From Ptychodera flava (taxonomy: Eukaryota; Hemichordata; Enteropneusta; Ptychoderidae), in NCBI RefSeq assembly GCF_041260155.1, contig NC_091944.1, positions 14,299,772-14,363,771 of the forward strand: a stretch of 64,000 nt of DNA. The letters are read 5' to 3'. Below the pieces are notes generated by a model, which saw nothing but the letters and a program-made list of their open reading frames with translations, was not told where the DNA came from and did not search any database. The translations under genes and the position numbers were made by a program. Below are positions 14,401-25,441 of this stretch, in pieces; the first letter of the stretch is position 1; every line of letters begins with the position of its first letter.

Positions 14401-17400
14401 CTGCAATACTGACTGCTACATGAAAATACATGTATCTGCACAGTGTTCCCTTTGTTGCCCCCACCAGACAACTTTCAGTAGAGTACTGATTGGTATACAC
14501 GTCTATAAAGCAGCAACATGCATATTAGCCCTCAGCACACTTAACTGTGTTGTTGTACCCTGCATTGCCTCAACCACAGGCAAAGCTTGGGACTCACAGA
14601 CCTGCACACATGGCTACGTACATGTGCATGTTCAATGGAACCACTTCAGAGCTATGATTTGAGATGACAGCTGTCCCTTAAAGCCTGTCTCTGTGGGCTC
14701 AAAAGTCATTTAACATCAAAGACAGGATGATTGTTCAATGACCACAAAGTCAAATCAGTGAGAGAAGTGCATGAAGTGCACCAGACTTTCTTGCAAAGTT
14801 AAGAAAGTTAATTGTAAGTCAAATCAGAGATATTCAGTGGTACTGACTTAGGGTGAACCATTACATCATAGGAGGCGATGCAATGGTGAGGATGAACACA
14901 TGAACATTTTTTCCACCATATCGAAGATTTGACATATTTTTTCTGCCATCTGCTATACTTCTCCCTCGTAACTTTTTACCAATTTCTAGTTGTGTGAATA
15001 TTTCTTGAAAAAATCAAGAAAGCATGTTCTGAGATATTTTTCTTCAAATTTGATGACCTCCTTCCCTAGATCTAGTGGTCTATTCCTCGCATGAGCCCAG
15101 AGACCAGGGCCTTTGTGTAAATCCAAGTTACCAGATTAAGTGACACAATCTGGATCAGAAGAGTGCCACATTTTAACTGTCATTTGACTAATCACTGTAA
15201 ATTTAAGTAGCAATAGTTTGTTGTAATATGACATTAAAGTAGGTCCAATAATCAGTATCAGTTAAAATCAAAATAAATAATTTACCAGCTAGGTCCAGGG
15301 AACCACTGCTCAGTGCTGGTACTGGGTATTAGAATGGGTGATCGTACCCTTCTACCTAGACTTGCTCAAAAGTCCATACCAGGCAAGCTGCTGCGTAGAT
15401 CATGGGATGAATGTGATTCAACGCCTATGCCAGGCCAGCCAGTAACTGCTGCCAATAAAAGCCAAGTGACTAGGGGGGCCAGTTAGTCTGGTGATAAAAA
15501 AGCTAAATTATTTGTTGAAGTGTTAGCATCTTTTGATTAATCTCTTCAGTATTTTGTTTCATGTTTCAAATACTTTCAAATAACAGCCCCCTCTGTCTTT
15601 TTGCAAAAAAGCGTGTTGCATACCCAGCACATTGCTTGCAAAGCCAGCTTGCATAAAAATCTATTTTTTTTGTCTGGATTTTGATCAGTTTGTCAACAGC
15701 ATCAGGTCACTCATACAGGCTGTGTTTGCATTCCAAATACAGGGTATTTTAATTTGCTTTTCGGACTAGAGAAAATACTATTGATAAAAAACAAATAAAA
15801 TCCTTGAAAAAAATCAAAGGTTTATTAGGCAAAAAAAAAACTTGATTTGTTTCTGGTCACCACCCGCATCACTTGAAAGTGTCAACTTTTAATTTTTGCT
15901 GTTTTTCATTTACCCCAATGGAAAATGCATCAAATTCCACCAAAAAAAAAAAAATTGAAAAAAAAAAAATCGCATCGCCGCATCATTTTGGCCACATGTC
16001 AAAGACCAGAAACAAATCTATTATTTTTTTTTGGCCTTAACTGTAGCTTTCAAAATAAACAAAGATTTCTTAAAATGTCAGTTAGACAAGTAGTGGGTTT
16101 ATATGGCTAACCATGGAATGATATCACCATGGTTTCTTAATCCCTTAAATGTACATATGTATCTCTGCTGGTACATTAACATTTATTTGAATTTTTAAGG
16201 TTGCTCATGCTGCAAGTATGCGGAGATCAATGTCAAAACCCAGTATTGAGTTACAGTAAATCTAATACTTGTGTTACACCAGACAGCAGCTCGTACAAAG
16301 GCTGCTCGGAAGAAACTTGACACTTCTTTGAATTTTATGCTCAAGAAATTCAGCGTTTGTGTGTGTCGCGTTGAAGTTGTGCGTATAAGTGTATACTTGC
16401 CTGAAAAGTTAGGTAAATTTGTTACCTTTCTTGCATCGCAAGGTACAGGATTTTTACAGAACAATAAATACACATGGGTTTAACATGCAAACAGGGCTAT
16501 GATTGCTGGCTGTAAGGTACAAAGATTTTGTAAACTTTCAGTAATTGCCACAAGCTAGCGAAATCACCTCATGTTACAGTAATATGCAATTACTGAAATA
16601 GCCGGAAAAGGCAAGGAGCACATTTCTGTTTGCATGAGAGGGAGTGTGTGTTTTCGCAAGGACTTCTTGAAGACAGCTGAAGACTGCGTGTTTTTGCTTG
16701 AATAATTGCTCCCATTCTGTGCTGACCACTTGCCTGGAGGCCAGAATTCATATAGCGTCTCTGTGTCATTCTAGTCGGAGTGGATGAATGCGGAGCTCTG
16801 CATATGAATGCTGCAAAATGGGCATTTCACTTGTTGTTTTAGCATAACAACTGCCGGGAGAAGACATCAGCAACAATGGCTGTTTAACATGCACCACAAC
16901 AAGACCACCCACTTACCAGTACTCTCTGCAGCAAGTCTGCCAAACAGCAGGGAGATGAGCTCAAGCTCAGTTCGTGCACTCTGTGAATAAAAAACATGCT
17001 CCCCCGCGTGTTAACCCATGAATTTGTAACAGGCAAAGATGAGAAACACACACCAAGGAGGTGCTACATTTTGATACTAAACAGATTCTGTGCTCATTTT
17101 AATCTTGTCTACAGATACCACTTGGGCCGCTGTGATTTGATGTGCTTCGTCTGTTGTTTATCTCCTTGCCATAGACAAGGACTTTCCATGTTACGTCAAG
17201 CATTCTTTGCATGCTAAGACCCATACTTTGTATTGAATTCACACATCGTAAACATCGTCTTTGTCCCAAAACTGTCTTTCTATTTGCATCTATACCTTCT
17301 GATTCACAAAAACCCTTCAGAATTTACAGACATTTTAAATCTTAATTTTGTTCAATCATTTTCGACTTTTGGTCAAAAAGAAAAGCATATTAAATGTCCA

Positions 17401-20400
17401 TCACTTTTCCTAATTGTCGCAGAAACTTTGATGCCGCCCCAGTAGATGGTACAAAATAAAATGATTTGTGAAAAAAAAGAAAACTCGCAACAGACAGTGT
17501 AAAAAAATTTAGTGATTTTCTGGCATTCAGAACTGGTGTTTAGAGTTCAAATATTTGTTCGCAAAGCAGAATGCAACAAGTGGTGTCATTTACACAATAT
17601 TTTATATTTGCCGTTAGATTTTCAACAACTTAACCTGAAAGTCACAGAGTAATAATTGTTGCCCCTTTTCAATGATTCATCGTATCCATATGTTGTCGTA
17701 AACCTGCCTAATGTTTTTTTTTTCCTTCACAGGCTACTTTCTTTGCAGACTGGAAGAATTCTAACAAATATCCAGCACTGATTCTGTTCTACATGAATGG
17801 CTGTTTCTTTGTCGGAAGTATAGGCTGGCTGGCACAGTTCACAGAGGGCGCCAGAGATGACATCGTCTGCAGGAAAGATGGAACACTTCGGCTTGCCGAG
17901 CCCAGGTTGGTTATTCAATTTGAAAATTATTTATTGGATATAAGAAATTTTACTTATAGGAAGTGGCTTACAAAACTTCGAATCTCTGATCACAACTTAC
18001 AAATTGAATTAGGTCGGAGATCAATCCCAAAAGTCCCTGCAAATGAGAGATTTTGTAAGTATTGTAAATCTTCAGTAGAGGATGAATTCCATTATGTAAT
18101 GATCTGTACAAAATATAGCACTTACAGAGAGATGTTATTTTCCTCAATAACTATGCGCAGTCCTTAGTTTCGTTGACTTAGGCCAGAAAGAGAAGTTCAT
18201 TTACATCTTTAGTCAGTCAGATAAATTACCCCTTGTTAAGTATATTTCAAGTACTTTACTTTCTCCCCCCAGCAGCAGCTACAACCAGTGTTTGTTAATC
18301 CTTGTATCGTTGAACTGTAAAGGTATTTTTGTCTTACCACACTTCTTAAGTGTGTTGTTGCGCAATAAACATTATTATTATTATTATCATTATTAATACG
18401 TACCTCAAAAATCAAGTTGGGATATTTGCCCAGAAATGTTAAATCAAAAGTGAGAGTCAGGGATCATGCATCTCACATGCACAGAAAATGGGTTTGCAGA
18501 ACTGGAAACGCATGACTAGGATCTAGACAAGAATGGATTGTTGAAGATGAATTAATATGTGCGTTTGTGATGATTGTCACTCTCTCACCCCTTTTTCATA
18601 TTTCTTAGGGTCCAACTTTCTATAGATATCAATAGGACCATACCAAAATTTTGTGATGACGGGATGAGAATGATGCCATGAAAGAATCCTGAGCTGAGTG
18701 GTAGAACAAACGTACACAGAATTGCCTGCACCATACAATATTTAAATCTAGATTCTAGCCATGGGTTTGAGATTCTGTGAGCAGAAACAGTCTGGTACCA
18801 TTTTCTTCGTTCTAGTCTTCAACACCGCTGATGTTTCTGTAGGAAACGACTGAAATTTTCAATATTTTTTTTTTCAGTAAAGGAGAAAATCTGTCATGTG
18901 TGATTATATTCATTATTGTGTACTATTTTCTGATGGCCGGCGTCTCCTGGTTTGTTATGCTGACCTACGCGTGGCATCTTTCATTCCGTAACCTGGGAGC
19001 ATCAAAGGGGGACGACGCTTTGCAAGGAAAGATATCCTATTTCCATATTATTTCCTGGAGTTTGCCACTGGTATTGGTCATTATCATACTGGCAGTGGGA
19101 GAGGTAGGAAGTTAATAACTCAGCATACAGCCTTTTTTTGGCTAAATTTGTCTCAACTCACCAGTTATTTGATTTCATAAGACAAGCTTCCAAACAAAAT
19201 ATCTCGATAGGGTTGTTTATGAACATACTATTATATTCCTATCACTATTTACAGCCCCATATTTACAGCTGCATCTTTTTGTATTTTACTTACCAAAGTA
19301 AAATTATTTTTGGATATTTGGATTCTTGCTAGTAAGCCATATTGTCTTTGAAATATCACAATTTTAATCCTTGATGGTGGATTTAGTTTATATTTGCGAT
19401 GGCCATATTTGAGCAGCAACTCAAAAATTATTTCAGCTGTTAAAATCTTAGTTGTGCATTCGTCGCCAAGCTTTAAGTTTAAAAAAGTTCCATGGTCACT
19501 CTTTAGTAAGCATTTTTACATTACCGGGTAGTTGTATTTGATATCACACTATTATTTCATTGAAAAAATGCAAAGAGATAGGCTAATAAAGCTTTAAGAG
19601 TCAGTATGAAGGTTAGAAGATGGAACAGATATATTCTAATTGTATAGTCATCCTTGAAAAAAGGCATATGCTTATTTCAGTGATTCATAACTGAGCTACA
19701 AACTTTAATGAGCCATAAAATCAAAATTCTAAAATCACTTCATTTCCATTTAAAACAAATAATAGTTAACATCTATTGCGTTTTACATTGAGTACAAAGT
19801 ATTCTCCAACAGTGAATTTACTGTGTTGTAATTGTTTCTTTGTAGGTTGATGGAGATTCTGTTAGCGGGATCTGTTTTGTTGGATACAAGAACCACTATT
19901 TCAGAGGTGGTTTTGTCCTGGCCCCCATTGCGGTGGTTCTGTCATCCGGTGGTTTCTTCCTCATAAGAGGTATGTAATTCAAGATCAAGGCCAAAGTTGG
20001 CCAAAAAAATGATACACTGCAAATTTGCTTTGCATTGTGTGTGATGTTTGTTTCTTTTTTCGACATCATGAAAGTTAAAACCATTGTACTATGTCTTTGA
20101 AGTTTGTTAATGATTCCTGTCAACTTCTTATCAATGTTCATGTTGTCTTGGTCAGGATTTGACCCTGTTACCCCTAAAATTTGGTTTAGCCCATGGTGTT
20201 CTTGGTAAGTTCAACCTAAATAAAGAAAAGTGTTACAGGTGAAGGGGCTAAAGCAGCTGAAGGACTACAGATATATCCTGATTTCAACGGAATTGATTTT
20301 GATGGAAGAAGACATTGATGAAAATATTCATAACACCAACAAAGCTATAAGACTTCACTCTTCATGGAAAGATTTGGTTTGCTTTAATCCACGCTGCCAA

Positions 20401-23400
20401 CCCCCCATTTTCAAGCACATTGGTCCAACCTCACCATATAAAATTATAGCTGTTGCAGGGAAGATAGCTCCTGAATTCACCTCTGGTACCTGCATGTATA
20501 TTCTTTCCTGTTGTTTGAGGCTGCACTTTTGAATTGAAGTTGAAAATATCAACAGAACCATTACCCCTTGCACCCCCATTTCTGGAGTGTGAAAGTCCAA
20601 GTACAACTTAGGAAACAATGCACTATATTTGGTTAAACCATGATATAATCTGCATTAAGGGCAGTGCTAACACTATTGTTCTTTCTTTCTTGTTTATCCT
20701 TGCAGGACTTTCTACACTATGCAGTCTTAAAAAGAACAGTCCTGAACTTCTGAATGACAGAGCATCAAACAAAATCAAAGAAACCATTGTCAGAATAGGT
20801 AAGCGGTAAAAAAAATTTCCAATAACTTATATTTGTTAGGATTCTTGCATTAAAGTGAATGTTGGCTTTTGGAGCCAAGAACCTTTTGGTCATCATTCTA
20901 TCAGTTCTTGATCAAAAAATTCAACAGACAATTTGGAAAAGTGATCCTTTTATGATCTTGAAAAAGATTACAAGTCTATGTACAGATTACAAGCCTACAC
21001 TGGTAACTTTTGCCCTTTCTGATTGAACGCTATGATACCTGAGATACTAGAATAACTATCCAACATTTTATCCTTTCTTCTTCTTTCTCGGTGACATCCA
21101 GCAAATTTCGATTTATCATGCCGACAGTCATTGACAAAGAACGCAGAGACTCAACGCAAATTTGTACATTCAAATAAAAATACTTCAAAAGAGCCATATT
21201 TTAGAGTTTTTGAAGATACTTTAAACCCAGATTTAGGTTATGGCATTTGCACCAGAAAAGTCTGAAACTATAGAGATACTGTGAAATTATCATCCCAAAA
21301 ATGTTTTGTAAATGTCAATTTTCAAATAATACATCTCAAAGCCAAATGACACTGCACATTTGGACTAATTTACCGTTTTACATCATTCACAAATCTACTA
21401 GAGTTAAAAGGCTGTAAATCAACCCTCCTAATCAGTTCTTTGTGGTTTGTGGTATTTCCTTTGCCTTGCACTGTCTGTGTTGTCAAGGACATCTTCTGGG
21501 GAAAGATATGGCTGGATCATTATCATGAAGACAACAGAATCGAATATCTCGTCACTGGGGGCGCTGTCCAAAAATGAGCATTTCATACTCATATTGTGCA
21601 CATACAATTTTGTTTGCTTGCCATGGATTTAAAGTGATCTGAACTTGTCTCACAAAACTTTCATAATTTTCACATTATTTTTGTCATTCCTTTCCTACCT
21701 AGGAGTATTTGCATTTCTGTGTTTCCTGTTTGTGTTCACAACGTTTGCATGTCACGTGTACGACTTCAGCAATCAACATCTCTGGGAACTGGGCTTCAGA
21801 GACTACATATTGTGAGTTGCTATTTACATATAGTCATGTGACACGTAGCTAGCTTAACCATTGGTCAGCAGTTATATACATAGCTATCACGGACATATAG
21901 CTTGCTAAATTGGCAGACAGTCACTCTTTTAGAACTGACACGTGAAATTTCTGTAGAGATTCATCTCTTTAAATTATTTTAGTTCACAGAAGAAAATGCA
22001 AAAGTGATTAATTTTGTTTTTGTAGCCATTTCAATAATGTCAAAGGAAGATTTCAGCTGATTTCAATTTTGCTCTTGTGTTTTAGCAACAGTCTAGCTTT
22101 AGGGATATACCATGGTACATGTACTTTGGTTTATTGGTTTACTTTCATGACGTGAACATGATGAATGTTTCAGTAAAGTCAATGAAATTTGAACTGTACA
22201 AAATAAAAATACTCATTAACTGTGATCTAAAGCTAGAGTAGTGCATTCTTTTCTTGTCATTTGATCCCATCACAGCAAGTGATATCAATCTCCATATTTG
22301 CAAGGCGCTCATCAAAGTTATTTTTATCTCCATCTTGGATAAAATCTCAATGCAGTGTAAAATTTCAGGTCAAGATGAAAAATTTAAACACAAAAAAGAT
22401 CTTGGACTAGTTCCTTCTGTCCTTAATACAGAATGACCATGCTCATTATCCAAGAGTCCGTCCAATTCACAATCAATGTCTGCATTTCTGAAAATTTGGT
22501 CAAAGGTGCAGTATTCAGCAACAGGATGATATGTTTGTTTACAGGCTTCCTTCAGTCAATTAAAAATATGGAAAAGACATGCATTTTTGCATGTATTTTC
22601 CATATTTTGATGATGAGCACCTTTTTGACAAAATGCATAATGGTAACTGATTAACAAATCAAAAATCTACCAAAGAGTTCACTTGACAGTCAGTCTCTTA
22701 CTGTAATCTTTGCTCTTTCTTTCTACAAAGATGTGAAGCCAATGTGACAATTTATAAGGAACTTGACATGGAGCCAGTGGCTTGCTCCATCAATCCCCGA
22801 CCCAGCATTGCCATTTACCTGATCCATCTCAGCTCATTGTTCGGTGCTGGAATTGTGATGAGCACGTGGGTTTGGACGTCCTCGACACTCCAAATATGGC
22901 AGCGCATCTGGAGGAAGTGAGTGTACAGATTATTATGTTGACCTTCGACCTTGAATATTGATGAGCAATGTCAATACATTCATGACTAAGTTTGATCACA
23001 TGAGTATGATGCTAGACTCAACAAGTACCGGTATTATGTGCACGGAGAGCAATTTCAGTTCTCTTTTGTTTTACACCTCAGGAGTCAAATGCCAAGAACA
23101 TTTCCTCACATACTACTCTTGCATCCATAAAAAATATTTTCATTTTTTGGAATCCCCAAAGACATGCATATAATGAATTATCTCAAGATTTCAGCATACT
23201 GGTTACTTTGCTTTAAACCACTAATTAGGATGAGCATTTTGAAAATTCCAGTTTTTCTGCTCAAAGTTTGAATTAAATTGCCAGAATCATGACTTTCCTT
23301 GTACAAGAAATCATCAATAATTCAAAATTTCCACCAATCTTTTCATTATTACAACGTATTCAGTTTTGATTTGTATTCGATTTTGCAGTGTTATCAGCAG

Positions 23401-25441
23401 TCAGCTGACTTAACAAGTTTATCATGACACAGTTTACTTACTGTGGTCTCCATAGGGACATGACTCAATCTCTTGTCCCTGATTGGTTGACCTCTCTAAC
23501 CATGTGATTGATTGCTTGTCACTGATTGGTCAATCTCCCCTCCTTCCGCACCAGGGTCACCATGCAGCCAATCAATGAACCTCAGAGGGTGAAGAAGAGT
23601 CGTATGATTGCCAAGGCGTTTGCCAGAAGGGTCAACCGAGGTGATGATACAACCGATGATGAGAAGATATCCATCAGTTTTGAAACAGTCTCTCATGATG
23701 ATCCATTGGGTAAGACATGATATGAAGAAAAACGTGGGCTTTTGATTTTCTATAGTTACAAACCTCTAATATCTTTGAAGCTGAATAAATTTCACTTCCA
23801 GTGTTTATAAATGATGATTACACTTATAGCAATCTGCTGTTTTGCACAACAGCATGAATATATGAAAAACCGTTGGCATTGAAGATTTTTACTGTCCTCT
23901 TAGGTTTGTATATTTGCAATTTGACTTCAAGTAATATTGTAATAATTGAAAGGTATCCTTGACATGTATCTTATCAATAATATAACATAATTATTCTCCA
24001 TGTAGAAAATACATTTACCCTTATATTTGATGCAGCTGATATATATTATGCAGCTGTAATGACCATTTCAGGAAAGACGTTGTACACATGAGCACAGTAT
24101 GAGGGTATTAATGTTATCAAACTGTCATTCTTTCTCAAGGGATGGGTCTGGAATTGAACAAATCATGCACATCAACAGACAGTTCATCTCAGTGGACAAA
24201 CGTCCCAATGCGAATGTTGACCAGAAGAGGTGCCACAGTGTTGCCCCCTTCATCGTCCACATCTACCTCACCAACACCAGGTACAGTATTTACAAAATTC
24301 AACCTTTTTCAAGATGACGACAGTTACATGATCATCATCTTGAAAAAGATTGAATTTTGTTTTAGATTGGAAATACATCTTCTGTTGTCAGTGGGAACTT
24401 GTCATATCCTGAATGGATTGGTACCGAAGGATTTCCCTGTAGTAAAACAATGGTGATATGAAAAGAAAACTTTGATTGCTAAGATCTAAAATATGTCATG
24501 AAAAAAGTCAAAATGTCTGGTCCTTTTTTGGCTCTGAACTCAACAATCTTAATTAAGTAATTTCAACCGATCCGAGATCTTTTTCCTTCAGTGTGGACGT
24601 ACTGGTATCACCAGCTCTATCTTTTGAATCTCATTCAGTGTCCAATTATTGTAATAGTTGTGACTTGTTAGGAACACAGCCATGACATCCACCATAGAGG
24701 GATCCTAGCCATCTTTTCCAAGGGCCATGAGAAACTTGGTTTTTACCAATAATTATTAGAAAGTCAATTGTAGCAATTCCTCTGTCAGAGTTATCTCCAT
24801 TCATATCTCTTTTCAAAACTTGGATATTTAGTTTTGTACTAGCTCTTTTTCTCCATGAATATTACCTGTATATGCAAGCTGACATTTACAGTCTCATCGA
24901 GAAAGTGAACACACATCGTAAGGAGAGTTTCACCAAGGGATATTTTTACCACTTTCAATTGTCCACAATGTTAACAAAATGCTTTACCTGGTCTGTGTCT
25001 TAAATTACAGAGCCTTGCGACTCTAGACAAATCACGCCCACAGATTTACCGAAAGCCAATCTCATCAATGAGAACAGAGGCAGAGACAGAAGTTCAGAAA
25101 AGAAAATCAAAAACCGTACACGGAGGAAGAAACGTGCCAAGTCGACTTTGAGTTTCCACCGACCTACAAACTTGATTAGCAATCAGAACACTTTTGACAG
25201 TGCGGAAGATTTGCAGGCCGATATTATTCTGAGTGGGCCCATCCAAGGGGCAGGAAACATGTCAGCAATGAATGGCTGTGATAATAACACCCATGACGAG
25301 ATGACCGATACTACCTCTATTGACAAAAACAATCGTTCGACCGTGCCAAAGTTACCTGCTATCAGTACTCAACGGAGAGTAAACATTGTGGGTAGTATTG
25401 ATCCACTCGGAGTGGGACTGCCCGGACAGAGTGATGCGTAA
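5434..25441 (+). CDS. smo: Smoothened, class F GPCR of Hedgehog signalling, 11 coding exons
   Basis: Coding exons: 5434-5859, 11339-11548, 17733-17905, 18878-19103, 19846-19969, 20706-20798, 21703-21811, 22731-22916, 23555-23709, 24140-24280, 25011-25441. All have GT-AG borders with matching phases and give 757 aa (human SMO is 787). Smoothened is a seven-pass receptor that is released from Patched inhibition and activates Gli factors. Seen: a hydrophobic signal peptide (about 6-24), a Frizzled-type cysteine-rich domain (27-140), a linker containing GCGIQC, TM1 near 193-216, TM2 227-248, TM3 276-300, TM4 322-343, TM5 366-386, TM6 419-440 and TM7 480-503, then a 240-aa tail with a basic cluster ([11 protein letters not shown]) as in vertebrate SMO. 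Asp58 aligns with human Asp95 (sterol-linked), Trp72 with Trp109 and Trp500 with Trp535. The ATG at 5434 precedes the signal peptide directly. Identity is near certain; the weakest junction is the exon 3 donor (AG|GTTGGT). Confidence 0.96.
5860..11338 (+). other. smo intron 1, no recognised gene
   Basis: This 5.5-kb AT-rich intron lies between the cysteine-rich-domain exon and the linker exon. No coding frame with family similarity was seen. The stretch starting near 9895 (AACCCTTTGAGTGCCAAAG) looks like the end of a dispersed repeat, but no second copy lies in the window. The palindrome around 9852 (AGACTTGCGGCAAGTCT) partly recurs at 38892. Confidence 0.5.
11940..12430 (+). repeat. Tandem repeat with a 150-bp period, about three copies
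   Basis: The word TTGTTTTGTGATA starts at 12031, 12181 and 12331, exactly 150 bp apart, and the surrounding sequence (CAAGGA, ATGGCTGCC, GGCCATTTTATTACGATTTT) repeats with it. A GTGC/GTCC-rich stretch at 11905-11945 precedes the array. Short overlapping open frames here are by-products of the repeat. It lies in smo intron 2. Confidence 0.85.
12573..12837 (+). repeat. MITE-family relic, copy 1 (one end missing)
   Basis: It aligns over about 260 bp with the element at 29763-30100: shared AGCATGTTG, ACAGTGCATTTT, GTGTTTCAACATTC and the same terminus TAGCATTACTGGCCCT at 12822-12837. The other terminal repeat is not present. It lies in smo intron 2. Confidence 0.65.
13034..13140. repeat. Short imperfect inverted repeat
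   Basis: TGTCAAAATTACTGGCAATT near the left end is an imperfect complement of the segment at 13120-13140, with a second pairing block (GTCAAC/GTTGAC) inside. It could be a small MITE relic, but no target duplication was found. Confidence 0.3.
13610..13900 (+). repeat. Dispersed repeat family, copy 1
   Basis: It shares a colinear series of words with 45425-45775 in the same orientation: GGGACAGAT, GACTCTCAAACTTTTA, a GTGGG block, GGGATGGTGGCCATTTTGAA and AGCAAAAGTT. This copy is in smo intron 2 and the other in an NMD3 intron. No coding potential; probably a non-autonomous element. Confidence 0.65.
16903..16911 (+). promoter_or_regulatory. Exact match to the GLI consensus GACCACCCA
   Basis: GACCACCCA lies in smo intron 2, about 820 bp before exon 3. 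About 0.5 matches on both strands are expected by chance in 64 kb, so this alone is weak support for Gli feedback on smo. Confidence 0.2.
17906..18395 (+). mobile_element. 5'-truncated LINE (3' end of ORF2 and tail) in smo intron 3
   Basis: Directly after the exon 3 donor the frame continues with a segment typical of the C-terminus of LINE ORF2 proteins: [20 protein letters not shown], then [16 protein letters not shown], a cysteine/histidine motif seen in CR1/L2/Tx1-like elements. It ends with CAATAAAC followed by an (ATT)n tract at 18371-18393, a usual LINE tail. Only the last part of the element is present, with no reverse transcriptase core. It is on the same strand as smo. Confidence 0.75.

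Noticed and set aside
17793-18167. smo exon 3 reading into an open intron as a longer exon
   Set aside because: The added residues are LINE ORF2 sequence. Splicing 17905 to 18878 restores the conserved [11 protein letters not shown] junction.
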